Assembly (NCBI GenBank): GCA_019359075.1
Contig: JAHHIB010000039.1
Span: forward strand, 1 to 64,000
Length of the DNA stretch: 64,000 nucleotides
DNA from: Kalymmatonema hyalinum WJT4-NPBG1
Lineage (GTDB): Bacteria > Cyanobacteriota > Cyanobacteriia > Cyanobacteriales > Nostocaceae
Direction of reading: 5' to 3'
The notes beneath the pieces were generated by a model that worked only from the letters and a program-made list of their open reading frames with translations, was not told where the DNA came from and ran no database searches. Below, piece by piece: positions 1-9,463 of this stretch; positions within the stretch are counted from its first letter, which is position 1; every line of letters starts with the position of its first letter. The position numbers and the translations under genes were made by a program.

Positions 1-380
1 GAGATTCCTCAACCACCTCACTCTCTCAATGACTTGCAGTCATTATTGCTCGGAGATCGTTTCGTCATCTCCCGGCTATCCATCCCCACCGCATGGCGGA
101 TGGGGAATTCCGCCGAATCAGTTAAATTAACTAATACCAGGGGCAATATGCTCAAAAATAGGTATCATCAAACTTTTGAGCTACATATTTGCCCCTGGTT
201 ATGACACTCACGTGATTTTCTATCAGTCCTGTTTTAGGAAAATTTCCGAACAAGCTGTCAGAAGAAATGATTTTTGGTGTCAGCACTCTGGAGTGAGTCA
301 GTTTAGATGTTTCGTTGTAGTATTTTGTAGGTACTTACAGAATATAAATAAAATAATTTTTAATTTTTATTTTGAATTTT
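1..380. other. Gene-free left edge with hairpins
   Basis: No convincing protein gene is seen. Three inverted repeats are visible: AATGAC/GTCATT near 29-45, CCCC-A-CCGC/GCGGATGGGG near 85-110, and a long stem at 136-199. The mix of hairpins and non-coding sequence could be the tail of a mobile element or the 3' region of a gene outside the window, but I cannot assign it. Confidence 0.4.
136..199. repeat. Long imperfect inverted repeat (stem-loop)
   Basis: The left arm at 136-157 begins ACCAGGGGCAATATG and the right arm at 174-199 ends CATATTTGCCCCTGGT. The arms pair over more than 20 positions with small bulges, and the loop is about 16 nt. There is no T-tract, so it looks more like a REP/MITE-type palindrome than a plain terminator. 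Confidence 0.6.
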
Positions 381-473
381 ATGAGTTTGTCAGATATCCC
401 TAACCTGTGGGTACCTTTGGCGCTTTTAGGGTTAATTATCATTGCTGCTATCTTTTTCAGCCGCACCAGCTAG
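381..473 (+). CDS. Putative 30-residue single-span membrane peptide
   Basis: ATG at 381 opens a 30-codon frame ending in TAG at 471-473. The product starts MSLSDIPNLWVPLALLG and continues as a hydrophobic run (LLGLIIIAAIFF) closed by a polar SRTS tail. This is the layout of the tiny one-helix subunits of photosynthetic complexes (PetL, PetN, PsaM and Psb types). It matches none of those sequences that I can recall, so no name is given. No clear Shine-Dalgarno sequence precedes it; the leader is AT-rich. It lies 180 nt upstream of efp on the same strand. It could be a chance frame, but the helix-plus-charged-tail design argues for a real peptide. Confidence 0.4.
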   Translation: MSLSDIPNLWVPLALLGLIIIAAIFFSRTS

Positions 474-652
474 CAGCGTGTTGCAATAAACGCTTAGGTG
501 GAAGCACCAGAGCAGACGAGGAGAATAATTTTTGGCTCTTGAGTGTTGACTCTTGAGTGAGTACTAATAACTAATAACTCATGAGGAATGACTAATTACT
601 GCTATTGGGGGTTAAAATAAATCCCGATTGTCTTCCAAATTCTGAAAGTTTC

Positions 653-1210
653 ATGATCTCCAGTAACGACTTTCGACCTGGTGTCTCGATAGTATTAGAT
701 GGGTCTGTGTGGCGAGTCGTGGAATTCCTCCACGTTAAGCCAGGTAAAGGCTCTGCCTTTGTACGCACAAAACTGAAAAATGCCCAAAGTGGGAGCGTGG
801 TAGAAAGAACCTTCCGCGCTGGCGAAACAGTTCCGCAAGCCAACCTGGAAAAAAGCACGATGCAGCATACCTATAAAGAAGGCGATGAATACGTCTTTAT
901 GGATATGGAAACCTACGAAGAAGGCAGATTGAGCGCGGCGCAGATTGGCGATCGCGTAAAATACCTCAAAGAAGGTATGGAAGTGAACGTCGTTCGCTGG
1001 GACGAGCAAGTCCTAGAAGTAGAACTGCCTAACTCCGTCGTGTTGGAAATTGTGCAAACAGACCCAGGTGTCAAGGGTGATACTGCAACTGGTGGTACCA
1101 AGCCTGCAACTGTGGAAACAGGAGCAATGGTCATGGTTCCTCTGTTTATTTCCCAAGGAGAACGCATCCGTATAGACACCCGTAACGACACATACCTTGG
1201 CAGGGAGTAA
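653..1210 (+). CDS. efp: Translation elongation factor P
   Basis: The 185-aa product is EF-P, which binds between the ribosomal P and E sites and relieves stalling at polyproline stretches. The open frame extends upstream to 605, but the EF-P fold begins at [12 protein letters not shown], so ATG 653 is chosen. The three-barrel layout is complete. The loop [13 protein letters not shown] puts the usual modified-position lysine at residue 32, and the C-terminal domain ends in the conserved [17 protein letters not shown] block. The length is normal for the family. accB follows after 130 nt on the same strand with a hairpin between; an efp-accB neighbourhood is common in cyanobacteria. Confidence 0.97.
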   Translation: MISSNDFRPGVSIVLDGSVWRVVEFLHVKPGKGSAFVRTKLKNAQSGSVVERTFRAGETVPQANLEKSTMQHTYKEGDEYVFMDMETYEEGRLSAAQIGDRVKYLKEGMEVNVVRWDEQVLEVELPNSVVLEIVQTDPGVKGDTATGGTKPATVETGAMVMVPLFISQGERIRIDTRNDTYLGRE

Positions 1211-1232
1211 CTTTCTTCTCACCTCTTGATGC

Positions 1233-1263
1233 AAATCCCTATTTTCATTTATAACAGGGATTT
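1233..1263 (+). terminator. Hairpin between efp and accB
   Basis: AAATCCCT (1233-1240) pairs perfectly with AGGGATTT (1256-1263) over a 15-nt AT-rich loop, 22 nt after the efp stop. Only a short T run follows, so it may be a weak terminator or an RNA-stability/processing hairpin inside an efp-accB transcript. Confidence 0.4.
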
Positions 1264-1340
1264 ACATCCCTGCCTGACGAGCAAATTCACTTCACGGATA
1301 AAGTCTATCTACTACCTAATTGCATGAGGTCAGAAAAGCT

Positions 1341-1886
1341 GTGCCATTGGACTTTAATGAAATCCGCCAACTGTTGACAACTATTGCACAAACCGACATT
1401 GCAGAAGTCACGCTCAAAAGCGACGATTTTGAGCTAACGGTTCGTAAGGCGGTCAGCACTCATCAAATTTTGTCAGCACCCCAAGCGGCGTTAGGCGCGG
1501 TTGGTTCGGAACTGACGCCAGTTCCACCACCCGCGTATGCGGTAGGATCGCCTCCGACCGTCGCCCAAACTGCGCCAACTCGCGTCTTTGACAGCAATAG
1601 CGTGGGTGTACCGCCAGTGGCGGTTCCCTCACTCATAGAACAGAAATTCGTTGACATCCCTTCCCCAATGGTGGGAACGTTTTATCGCGCTCCTGGTCCT
1701 AGCGAATCACCATTTGTGGAAGTGGGCGATCGTGTCAGAAGTGGTCAAACAGTATGTATTATCGAAGCCATGAAACTGATGAATGAAATCGAATCAGAAG
1801 TATCCGGACAAGTGATAGAAATTCTCCTTCAAAACGGTGAACCTGTGGAATATGGTCAACCTTTGATGCGAATTAACCCTGATTAA
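1341..1886 (+). CDS. accB: Biotin carboxyl carrier protein of acetyl-CoA carboxylase
   Basis: This is the biotin carrier subunit of the heteromeric acetyl-CoA carboxylase, which supplies malonyl-CoA for fatty acid synthesis. The 181-aa product has an N-terminal helical domain (MPLDFNEIRQLLTTIAQTDI), a Pro/Ala/Val-rich flexible linker at about residues 45-100, and a C-terminal biotinyl domain. The biotinyl lysine lies in EAMKLMNEIESE near residue 145. An in-frame TTG at 1320 exists upstream. The GTG at 1341 is preferred because it starts the conserved MPLDFNEIRQLL and a GAGGT lies just upstream at 1326-1330. Confidence 0.95.
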   Translation: MPLDFNEIRQLLTTIAQTDIAEVTLKSDDFELTVRKAVSTHQILSAPQAALGAVGSELTPVPPPAYAVGSPPTVAQTAPTRVFDSNSVGVPPVAVPSLIEQKFVDIPSPMVGTFYRAPGPSESPFVEVGDRVRSGQTVCIIEAMKLMNEIESEVSGQVIEILLQNGEPVEYGQPLMRINPD

Positions 1887-1951
1887 GTATTAATCTATAT
1901 AACGATGCCTCGTTGTAAATTTTTTAGTTGAGTCCTTACGGATCTAACCTG

Positions 1952-2296
1952 ATGAAACAAGCGTTGCCTGTACCGCCAGAAGTTGTGCAACAAGTAGCTG
2001 AATACTTCAGCCTCTTGAGTGAACCCATGCGCCTACGGCTGTTGCATTTGCTGCGGGATGAAGAAAAATGTGTGCAAGAACTGGTAGAGGCAACACAGAC
2101 TTCTCAGGCTAATGTGTCAAAACATTTGAAGGTAATGTGGCAAGCAGGAATCCTCAGCCGCCGCAGTGAAGGAACTTGTGCCTACTACCGGGTGGAAGAT
2201 GAGATGATTTTTGAATTGTGTAATCGGGTTTGCGATCGGCTCGCCGCCAGGTTAGAACAGCAAGCCCGTAACTTTCGCATTTTAAATAGCAAGTAA
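1952..2296 (+). CDS. ArsR/SmtB-family winged-helix regulator
   Basis: The 114-aa protein has the ArsR winged-helix core: SLLSEPMRLRLLHLL, then the recognition helix TSQANVSKHLKVMWQAGIL and the wing RRSEGTCAYYRVED. Family members are dimeric repressors that usually sense metals, thiols or redox state. Cysteines are present near the start of the fold (EEKCVQEL), in the wing (GTCAYY) and in the C-terminal helix (FELCNRVCDRL). The last pair is a plausible metal or redox site, but this is inference. The start is ATG 1952 rather than the upstream in-frame TTG at 1928, which would add a non-conserved extension. It is monocistronic by context, and its target is not evident. Confidence 0.85.
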   Translation: MKQALPVPPEVVQQVAEYFSLLSEPMRLRLLHLLRDEEKCVQELVEATQTSQANVSKHLKVMWQAGILSRRSEGTCAYYRVEDEMIFELCNRVCDRLAARLEQQARNFRILNSK

Positions 2297-2329
2297 TTAG
2301 TCAAAAGTCCTTTGTCCTAAGGTTATCGC

Positions 2330-2582
2330 TTATGGCTAAGGACTAATGACCCTTACGGGTATCTCCTAAGCCCGAAGGGCTCAGCGCTTACGGAGACGCT
2401 TCGCGTATGCCTGCGGCACGAAGAGCGCTTACGCCAGTTGCCGTGAGAGCGGGAAACCCTCCTAAGGCACTTCGTGCCACGCTACGCGTAAGTCCGGAGG
2501 ACAGGCTGCGCGAACACGAAGTGTGCCCGTTCGGGGCAGCCGTGCCGCAGGCATAGGGCTTACAGCACTGGACTCACTAATA
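2330..2582. repeat. Cluster of GC-rich short palindromic repeats
   Basis: This intergenic block is built of short palindromes such as CCCGAAGGG-type, GCGCTTACG/CGTAAGCGC-type and GGCACTTCGTGCC-type stems, plus the GCGGGAAACCCTCC motif. Related motifs recur at 13258-13440, 20657-20872 and 45600-45660. It is bordered by 'gactaatgac/ctcactaataacta' filler also seen elsewhere. It has no coding potential in keeping with its neighbours. Confidence 0.6.
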
Positions 2583-2583
2583 A

Positions 2584-3201
2584 CTAAAGTGAATAATTTT
2601 TATCAAAGGTTTCACGTGTTAGTGGCTGTTCCAACTCCAGACCTTCACCACCTAAAACCTCCAATGGTTTCCCATCGACCTCAATGTACACCTTGGCATT
2701 CTTATCTAAAGCTGTGGCGGTGTAGACAACTTGCCCCACGCGACCCATCATTGAAGAACTACCACCTCCACTAGTAAATTCTTCCGATAAATTGACGTGG
2801 ATGCCATCCGACGCCTCCTTGACACCCAACAGCTTAGTTCCTTTTGGAATTGTGGTAGAGTCCGTCCCTTCTGTGGGTCCTGCTAATAATTGTTGGAAAG
2901 CCCCTTCTAATACTTGATTGGGCGACTTCCCAACTGCTTTAACTTGAACTGTTTGGGGAACCAATTTCAAACCAGTGCCAGTGTCTTGCAGCCAAAAGAT
3001 TTCAGCATTTTGTTCATTAGCTAGGCGATTCTCTGAGGGCTGAAGTTGACCTGCTTCTGGAACAGGGATTGCTACAGGAGGGTTATTCTTATCAGATTTT
3101 GATCCAAAAAAAGCAACACCAGCAGTCACTGCAATAACCGCTGCTGAAACAGCTGCGATGACACCTGGAGAAATACGGTTAGATCCTTGCTGTTCTTTCA
3201 T
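2584..3201 (-). CDS. GerMN-domain membrane-anchored protein
   Basis: The 205-aa protein has an N-terminal hydrophobic segment (about residues 13-33, IAAVSAAVIAVTAGVAFFG) acting as an anchor or signal. A Pro/Gln-rich spacer follows. The rest is a GerMN domain with the motifs VEGAFQQLLAGPTEG-like, PKGTKLLGVKEASDGIHVNLSEEF and GRVGQVVYTATALDKNAKVYIEVDGKPL. GerMN domains occur in the spore protein GerM and in envelope proteins of non-sporulating bacteria; their role in cyanobacteria is unknown, probably in the periplasm or cell wall. It is co-directional with the DUF2993 gene and proS upstream (65-bp gap), so they may share a transcript. Confidence 0.85.
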   Translation of the reverse strand: MKEQQGSNRISPGVIAAVSAAVIAVTAGVAFFGSKSDKNNPPVAIPVPEAGQLQPSENRLANEQNAEIFWLQDTGTGLKLVPQTVQVKAVGKSPNQVLEGAFQQLLAGPTEGTDSTTIPKGTKLLGVKEASDGIHVNLSEEFTSGGGSSSMMGRVGQVVYTATALDKNAKVYIEVDGKPLEVLGGEGLELEQPLTRETFDKNYSL

Positions 3202-3266
3202 AATGAAAACCTTCCTAAGGGCTGAAATAGCATTTGTATGAAGATAAGTCTGGTTAACGACGATAC

Positions 3267-4076
3267 TTATGAGCCGGGGGTTTCCAAAAACCTAGAGGAT
3301 GGCTCTACTCGTAAAAATGCGGCAATCTCTAATTCTTCTGGTCTCATATTCAATTTTAGAATTCGCACTTGTAGACCGTCACCTTCTAGATTTTCTAAAT
3401 CCAATCGTTTGTTGATATTGTTGACAATTGCATTTACAAATTGAGGTGGAACCTCTTCACCATTCGCTGCCACAATTGGGTCAACTAACTGGATATTCTT
3501 CCCACCAACGATATTCAATCCTGATTCCACCCTAATTAACAAGGGCTTCTCCAGACCTTTTTCCTGTAATTCTACTTGCAAACTCAAGCGGTTATTTGCT
3601 AAAAACTTTACATTTGGATTCACAAAATTATAAACAGAGTTATACCCTGTATTTGAAGAATTCCCTGTGTTAATTTTTAGCTTTTGCAACAAGGCTATGA
3701 ATTGAGGTGATTGTATGAGTTTGTTGATATCCTGCTGAGTTAACACCAAACGTACACCAGCTTGTAAAGGTCGTTTGAATTTCGGTCTGCCTTTTCCAAG
3801 ACTACGCGGTTCTAATTCAATGGCATCGGTTTCCAATTCTAAAGCTGCAATCCGAATTTCTTGCCACTTGAGTTGCAAAGAACGCCCCGCAACACGCACC
3901 CTTTCCACCTTACCTTGCAGCAATTGATGAGTAGGGGCGTTGTCAACTCGCACTTGCAATTGTTCAACTTGAGCCAATTGAGAACGGATAGCAGCAACAG
4001 CAGCCTGATCAACCACCAGTCCTACCGGAGTCACTAACCCTAAAGCGCCAGATACAAGGAGTGTGAAGAATTCCAT
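3267..4076 (-). CDS. DUF2993 (LmeA-like) family protein
   Basis: The 269-aa protein matches the DUF2993 family common in cyanobacteria and actinobacteria. An N-terminal hydrophobic stretch (MEFFTLLVSGALGLVTPVGL) is followed by LAQVEQLQVRVDNAPTHQLLQGKVERVRVAGRSL and the later LTQQDINKLIQSPQF motif. The fold is predicted to be an extended beta structure. The actinobacterial relative LmeA is an envelope mannosyltransferase-linked lipid-binding protein, but transferring that role here would be speculation. It lies between proS (92 bp upstream) and the GerMN gene on the minus strand. Confidence 0.85.
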   Translation of the reverse strand: MEFFTLLVSGALGLVTPVGLVVDQAAVAAIRSQLAQVEQLQVRVDNAPTHQLLQGKVERVRVAGRSLQLKWQEIRIAALELETDAIELEPRSLGKGRPKFKRPLQAGVRLVLTQQDINKLIQSPQFIALLQKLKINTGNSSNTGYNSVYNFVNPNVKFLANNRLSLQVELQEKGLEKPLLIRVESGLNIVGGKNIQLVDPIVAANGEEVPPQFVNAIVNNINKRLDLENLEGDGLQVRILKLNMRPEELEIAAFLRVEPSSRFLETPGS

Positions 4077-4168
4077 TTGTCTGAATTAGGGGGTAAGGAG
4101 TAGCGAGAAAAAATTATGAATTACAAATCATAAAAATTTGCAGAATTCATCATTTTTCCCACTCGCCA

Positions 4169-5971
4169 TTACATTGCCTGATCAATCCACTGCTTTAATG
4201 TAGATACAACGTCAGCGATCGCAATTTCTTGTGAGTTGCGGCTTTTTCTTTCAACAACTTCAACTTTGCCATTGGCAATTGCTCGCCCAGTGACAATTCT
4301 GTAAGGAATGCCAATCAAATCCGCATCTTTGAATTTTACTCCCGCCCGTTCATTCCGGTCATCGAGCAAGGTTTCAACTCCGGCTTGATTAAGTTGGGCG
4401 TAGAGTTTTTCGGCGATTTCTACTTGTTGGGCGTCGTTGATGTTAGGAATCGTCACAATCGCGTGATAAGGTGCGATGCTAAGGGGCCAAATAATTCCAT
4501 CTTTGTCGTAAGATTGCTCTACAGCTGCTTGAGCCAAGCGCGACACACCCACACCATAACAACCCATAAGTAAAGGTTTTTCTTCACCCTGTTCGTTGGT
4601 ATAAGTTGCACCCATTGCTATCGAATACTTAGTGCCTAATTGGAAAATGTGACCTACCTCAATTCCACGAGCACTTTTTAGGGTTTGTTCTGGGTTATGG
4701 ATGGCGCGATCGCCTGGTCTTGCCTTACGTAGATCTACTGTTAATTCTGGTAATTTAAATTGCTCATTCCAATTTGATCCTACAACGTGATAGCCAGCTT
4801 CGTTTGCACCCGTAACAAAGTTTTTTAAATCAACTGCTGTTTTATCAACCAAACGTAAAAAGCCAGGTGCGATATCTTTGACAGACTTAATATAATCATC
4901 TGCAACATCAGGAGCAATATAGCCCAAGGGCAAAGGCTTATTTGCCCATTTTCCTTGAGTTTCTGCATCTGGTACTGCAAGTTTGATCACTGTTTTCGCA
5001 CCGTACTTGGGAGCTAACTTTGTCAACTCATTTTGTAATTTGACATCATTAACTTCCTGGTCGCCTCGAATGCTCACCAGCACCAACACTGTTGTTCCAT
5101 TATCAAAATTTGTTTGGTAAAGAACGTTTTTCACAATTTGGGTAGGGGAACATTTCAAGAATTCACAAACTTTTTCAATTGTCTGGGTTCCTGGTGTTTC
5201 GCGTTTTTCATAACTGGTAAATGCCGAGGCTTGGGCGTCAGGTGGTAAAGAAACTGCCTTTTCCACGTTAGCTGCGTACTGCCCATCTTCAGTGTAGAGG
5301 ACTTCATCTTCGCCTGCTTCCGCCAGCACCATAAATTCTTGAGACGCAGAACCACCTATCGCCCCAGAGTCAGCTTGCACGGCACGAAAAGCCAAACCAC
5401 TCCGTCGTAGAATATTACTGTAGGCGGTATGCATATCCTGATAAGTTTTTTCCAAACTTTCTTCATCTACATTGAAGGAGTAAGCATCCTTCATGATGAA
5501 TTCTCGTCCGCGCATCAAACCAAACCGGGGACGAATTTCATCGCGGAACTTGGTTTGAATTTGGTAGAGGAGCTGTGGTAGCTGACGGTAGGAACGAATC
5601 ATATCACGAGCGATCGCCGTGATGACTTCCTCGTGAGTCGGTCCTAGCGCTTGTTCTTGGTCGCGGCGGTCTTTGAAGGCGAACATGATACCCTCAGCTT
5701 TGGTGTAGGTGTCCCAGCGTCCAGACTCTTTCCATAAATCAGCAGGTTGGAGTTGGGGTAAGAGACATTCCTGTCCACCAGCGGCGTTCATTTCTTCGCG
5801 GACAATTTGGGAAACTTTTTGCAGTACCCGCCACATCAGAGGAAGATAGGCATAGACACCACTACCGATGCGACGAATGTAGCCTGCGCGGAGTAAGAGT
5901 TTATGACTGGGAATCTCAGCATCTGCTGGGTCATCCCTGAGTGTGACGAATAACATTTGTGACAGTCGCAT
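4169..5971 (-). CDS. proS: Prolyl-tRNA synthetase
   Basis: The 600-aa cytosolic class II aminoacyl-tRNA synthetase charges tRNA-Pro. The catalytic core shows motif 1 around [19 protein letters not shown], motif 2 ([25 protein letters not shown]) and motif 3 ([17 protein letters not shown]). The internal editing (INS) domain occupies about residues 225-410, and a C-terminal anticodon-binding domain ends the protein. This is the long bacterial form. The frame can be extended to a TTG six codons upstream. ATG 5971 is chosen because it starts [13 protein letters not shown] and a purine-rich AAAGGGG precedes it. Confidence 0.97.
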   Translation of the reverse strand: MRLSQMLFVTLRDDPADAEIPSHKLLLRAGYIRRIGSGVYAYLPLMWRVLQKVSQIVREEMNAAGGQECLLPQLQPADLWKESGRWDTYTKAEGIMFAFKDRRDQEQALGPTHEEVITAIARDMIRSYRQLPQLLYQIQTKFRDEIRPRFGLMRGREFIMKDAYSFNVDEESLEKTYQDMHTAYSNILRRSGLAFRAVQADSGAIGGSASQEFMVLAEAGEDEVLYTEDGQYAANVEKAVSLPPDAQASAFTSYEKRETPGTQTIEKVCEFLKCSPTQIVKNVLYQTNFDNGTTVLVLVSIRGDQEVNDVKLQNELTKLAPKYGAKTVIKLAVPDAETQGKWANKPLPLGYIAPDVADDYIKSVKDIAPGFLRLVDKTAVDLKNFVTGANEAGYHVVGSNWNEQFKLPELTVDLRKARPGDRAIHNPEQTLKSARGIEVGHIFQLGTKYSIAMGATYTNEQGEEKPLLMGCYGVGVSRLAQAAVEQSYDKDGIIWPLSIAPYHAIVTIPNINDAQQVEIAEKLYAQLNQAGVETLLDDRNERAGVKFKDADLIGIPYRIVTGRAIANGKVEVVERKSRNSQEIAIADVVSTLKQWIDQAM

Positions 5972-6053
5972 CGTTTGTCCCCTTTCCAAATTCGATAATC
6001 TCTATTTCAGTTACAGTCTAAAATGAAGCTTGCAACTTCAGGAGAAAACCACT

Positions 6054-7460
6054 TTGCCTGATGTCGTTTATCAAGCACAGCCACCCCTAGAATTTATCCC
6101 TCCAGCGCTAGACCCCACCTTTCTACGAGTCTGCCAATTCTTCCTACCCAGCTTAATACACTGGAGAACGGCAATTAGTCATATTGAAGCAGACAACGCA
6201 GAAGTTTTGCTGGATCTATATCACCAGTTTCAGGACAGGAAAATCCGTTTTTTAATAGCTTTTCGCCATCCCAAGGCAGAAGACCCGCTTTGTTTGGTTT
6301 ACTTGCTTTCCCACATTTTGCCAAAACTAGCACGACACAAGGGTATAGTGCTACAACCTCCGATTCATGCCCATTTTATCTACGACCGTGGAATTCCTCT
6401 ATGGGCTGGTTCTTACATTAGCTGGGTTGCTCCGCGCTTGGGTGGGACGCCTATCGTGCGAGGTAAGGCAGATTGGACAGGGTTGCGATCAGCGCGTGAT
6501 TTGTTTGCCAATGGTCAGTTTCCGATGGCAGCTGCACCGGAAGGAGTGACTAATGGTCTTTCAGAAATTGTCAACCCATTAGAACCCGGCATTGCTCAAC
6601 TCGGCTTTTGGTGTGCTGAAGATTTGCACAAGGACAATCGAGATGAGCAGGTTTTTATTCTACCAGTTGGAATTAAATATAGTTACGTTGCTGCTCCTTG
6701 GGATGCGATCGCCAACCTTTTGAGTGAATTGGAAACTGCTAGCGGTACCCCTGTAGAGACGAGAGGTGGCGTGTCTGTACAAGATGGCGCGTCTCTATCA
6801 CCGGACACCCTCTACCCACGGTTGTTTCATTTGAGCCAACATTTACTGTCTTTGATAGAAAATTTTTACACGCGATTTTATCATCAAAAACTGCCAGTAC
6901 AAGGAGACATAAAAGATGCCAATGAACTGTTAGCAGCTCGTTTGCAAGCTTTGTTAAATGTCGTGTTACAGGTAGCAGAACAGTATTTTGACTTACAACC
7001 CAAAGGCAACTTTAATGACCGCTGTCGTCGGGTAGAACAGGCTGGCTGGAATTATATTTTTCGAGAAGAATTTAAGGATGTGAAAGCACTGTCGCCTTTA
7101 GAACGTGCTTTAGGCGATCGCATTGCCGAAGAAGCGAATTTGCGGATGTGGCACATGAGGCTGGTGGAAAGTTTCGTTGCCGTTACAGGCAAATACGTAC
7201 GCGAAAAACCGACAGCAGAACGCTTTGCTGAGACAACGTTACTCATATGGGATATGGTGACTCGGATTAGAGGCGGTAATCCGTTCAAGCGTCCAACTTT
7301 AGGAAAGCAACAGGTAAAAATAACGATAGGTGAACCAATATCTGTTTCTGAACGCTACCCAGCTTATAAAGCGAGTCGTCAAGCTGGAAGGCAAGCAGTT
7401 GCTGATTTGACCAAGGATTTACAACTGGCGATAGAGGATTTGGTTTTGAAGCAAGGGTAA
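6054..7460 (+). CDS. 1-acylglycerol-3-phosphate acyltransferase-like protein
   Basis: The 468-aa protein contains a PlsC-type acyltransferase core. The catalytic HX4D is visible as FRHPKAEDP, the acceptor-binding block as APEGVTNG, and a later LPVGIKYSY resembles the family's motif IV. It probably transfers an acyl group to a lysophospholipid or related acceptor at the membrane. It is longer than housekeeping PlsC because of a C-terminal helical domain of about 250 residues, which is typical of a cyanobacterial subfamily. The start is probably TTG 6054, nine nt after GGAG at 6041-6044; an upstream in-frame TTG at 6030 is less likely. It is divergent from proS. Confidence 0.85.
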   Translation: MPDVVYQAQPPLEFIPPALDPTFLRVCQFFLPSLIHWRTAISHIEADNAEVLLDLYHQFQDRKIRFLIAFRHPKAEDPLCLVYLLSHILPKLARHKGIVLQPPIHAHFIYDRGIPLWAGSYISWVAPRLGGTPIVRGKADWTGLRSARDLFANGQFPMAAAPEGVTNGLSEIVNPLEPGIAQLGFWCAEDLHKDNRDEQVFILPVGIKYSYVAAPWDAIANLLSELETASGTPVETRGGVSVQDGASLSPDTLYPRLFHLSQHLLSLIENFYTRFYHQKLPVQGDIKDANELLAARLQALLNVVLQVAEQYFDLQPKGNFNDRCRRVEQAGWNYIFREEFKDVKALSPLERALGDRIAEEANLRMWHMRLVESFVAVTGKYVREKPTAERFAETTLLIWDMVTRIRGGNPFKRPTLGKQQVKITIGEPISVSERYPAYKASRQAGRQAVADLTKDLQLAIEDLVLKQG

Positions 7461-7722
7461 TATACGTTACAAAGATTTTATGGTAACAATAGTTTCTGGC
7501 AATTAGCTCAAAATTAATCGCAAAGAACATTTGGCAGTTTCTCTCGTTACTTTGCCCCTGATCACAGGCTCCGTAAGACTGCTCCTAGTGTCTGTGAATA
7601 CAGATGAGGCTTTTGCAAGCATTGTATTAAATACAACTAGGCTCCTTTTTCTACAAGGCTATCAAAAGCATATTAAACGAAATTAATACAAATCAAAGAT
7701 CCGAATTAGGAGGCAAAATAGA

Positions 7723-8631
7723 ATGGAAATTCAGATTCCTGTTAGTTATCAGGAAATTGTTAATGAGCTAGTTAATTTTACTGATTTACCTAGACAAGAA
7801 GTAGAACACAGAGTGTGGAAGCAGGCTCTGGGGGATGGGAGTGTGAAACATGATGCTGAGCATTTTGGCGTAACTCCGCATCAATATGACGACAAAATGG
7901 AACAGCTATACAAAGAAGGATATGGGTTGATAATTGAAACTCTAGTTTTTTGGGCATCACGTGAAAGACAGCTTTGGATTGAACAGGCGGTTGAAAGGGT
8001 TCGCTTACACGCACAAAAGAGCGGTCGTGCTTTAGATGAATTAGTAATACTAATGTTGGGTGACGGCACTGGCAATGATTCTTTAGAGCTTGTAAAGAAT
8101 GGCTTTAAGGTCAACTATTTTGACATACCTGGCAGTAAAACTTACGATTTTGCCACAAAGCGCTTCGCTCATTATGATTTATTAGGAAACAGTGTGAATC
8201 TTATAACTGACTTTAATTCCTGTCTTTCTTCTCAATACGATGTTGTAGTTTCCTTTGAAGTCCTTGAACATCTTACTGACCCAATATCAGCTATCAGAGA
8301 TATTTCATTGATGTTGAAAATAGGAGGAATAGCACTAATAACAGAAGCATTCGATGCTGTTTCAGACAACTTTCCCACACATTTACAATCTAACTTAAAG
8401 TTTGCCAATAAGACACCTTTTTTGTTTCTAAAAAGTGGAATGCTACTTTCTTGGTATAGTCAAAAAACTTTCTTTAAGTTCAAACCAATGGAGTTTACTA
8501 AACTGGAAAAGCCGTCAATTATGAACTCTATCTCTCTCTTGAGAGATGACAATATCAGGAAACCATATTTTTACAGAAATATTAATGAATTTAAGCTGGC
8601 AGTCAAGAGAATGCTTGCAATCCAGAGTTGA
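7723..8631 (+). CDS. Class I SAM-dependent methyltransferase
   Basis: The 302-aa protein has an N-terminal helical region of about 105 residues and then a Rossmann methyltransferase core. Motif I is VILMLGDGTGND, the acidic ribose-binding turn is VNYFDIPGSKT, and the post-motif region is VVVSFEVLEHLTDP, which is the usual 'EVLEH' pattern of small-molecule methyltransferases. The substrate is unknown. It is preceded by a strong AGGAGG at 7710-7715 and by 260 bp without genes. The coding sequence is more AT-rich than flanking housekeeping genes, which could mean acquisition. It stops 5 bp before the convergent Uma2 gene. Confidence 0.8.
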   Translation: MEIQIPVSYQEIVNELVNFTDLPRQEVEHRVWKQALGDGSVKHDAEHFGVTPHQYDDKMEQLYKEGYGLIIETLVFWASRERQLWIEQAVERVRLHAQKSGRALDELVILMLGDGTGNDSLELVKNGFKVNYFDIPGSKTYDFATKRFAHYDLLGNSVNLITDFNSCLSSQYDVVVSFEVLEHLTDPISAIRDISLMLKIGGIALITEAFDAVSDNFPTHLQSNLKFANKTPFLFLKSGMLLSWYSQKTFFKFKPMEFTKLEKPSIMNSISLLRDDNIRKPYFYRNINEFKLAVKRMLAIQS

Positions 8632-8636
8632 TCGTA

Positions 8637-9224
8637 TTACTCAGGTAATTTTTTTGGAAAAACCTTAGATAAATCAAGAACTAAATCAGAAAAACACGGC
8701 ACATTCACTGATTCATTAGGCAGAAAAATTAATTTTCTACGATAACCAAATTTACCTTGTAAATTTTCATAAGGTTCGCTGTAGTATTCCAAATAATTAT
8801 CTACTAAATTAAATATCCAATACCCACAAATACCCGCTTTAGCATAAATCGGTAATTTAACCTCTTGGTCATATTTTAAAGAGGAATCAGAAATCTGAAT
8901 TAAAAGTAATATGTCATCTGGATTGGGATGAGTGCTGAGATAATCGTCTTCTCGATTTTTTACAATCACCCTATCTGGTTCAGGTTCGTTGTAGTCAGGA
9001 ATAATAATTGGTTGTTGTCCTCGCAGAGTCGCACGTTCCCCTACAAGCTTATATAACTCTCGTTCTAAGCGGGTTTCACAAACAGAATGCCGTTTTCCTT
9101 TAGATACCATTGGGATGATTTCTCCGTTGATTAGCTCAACTCGGTCATCTTCACCAAAGAAACCAAGTTCTGCTAAACGGTCAAATTCAGCTATAGTAAA
9201 GCGTTTAGCGGTGGTTATGCTCAT
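8637..9224 (-). CDS. Uma2-family putative restriction-like endonuclease
   Basis: The 195-aa protein belongs to the Uma2 (DUF820) family, which has a PD-(D/E)XK nuclease fold and is greatly expanded in cyanobacteria. Visible motifs are FTIAEFDRLAELGFFGEDDRVELINGEI at the start, the EPEPDRVIV strand with the acidic metal ligand, ILLLIQISDSSLKYD, and the C-terminal GYWIFNLVDNYLEYY. The usual catalytic 'E(I/V)SDSS' is IQISDSS here, with Q in place of E, so nuclease activity is uncertain. The cellular role of these proteins is not established. It is convergent with the methyltransferase gene. Confidence 0.85.
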   Translation of the reverse strand: MSITTAKRFTIAEFDRLAELGFFGEDDRVELINGEIIPMVSKGKRHSVCETRLERELYKLVGERATLRGQQPIIIPDYNEPEPDRVIVKNREDDYLSTHPNPDDILLLIQISDSSLKYDQEVKLPIYAKAGICGYWIFNLVDNYLEYYSEPYENLQGKFGYRRKLIFLPNESVNVPCFSDLVLDLSKVFPKKLPE

Positions 9225-9302
9225 AGTAGTTTACTAAGTGCAGGACTTATTGACAACTAAGCAGATGATTTAAAAAAGGATTTGGTATCTTTTGTGTTTA
9301 CC

Positions 9303-9352
9303 AATGCAAAAACAGCCCTACCAAGACAAACTATGCTGGCACTTTGGGCTGA
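9303..9352 (-). terminator. Probable terminator downstream of crhR
   Basis: On the minus strand CAGCCC pairs with GGGCTG across a 28-nt loop, and the stem is followed directly by TTTTTGC. It lies about 110 nt beyond the stop of the DEAD-box helicase gene and upstream of the Uma2 gene. Confidence 0.4.
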
Positions 9353-9463
9353 TTTTGACTGATAATGAAATTGCCTAGGTAGATAAGCTTATCAATTCCT
9401 GGCTCAATTGAATGTCAGTAGTCAAAAGTCAGGAACTCACGACTCATGACTAACAACTAGTAA

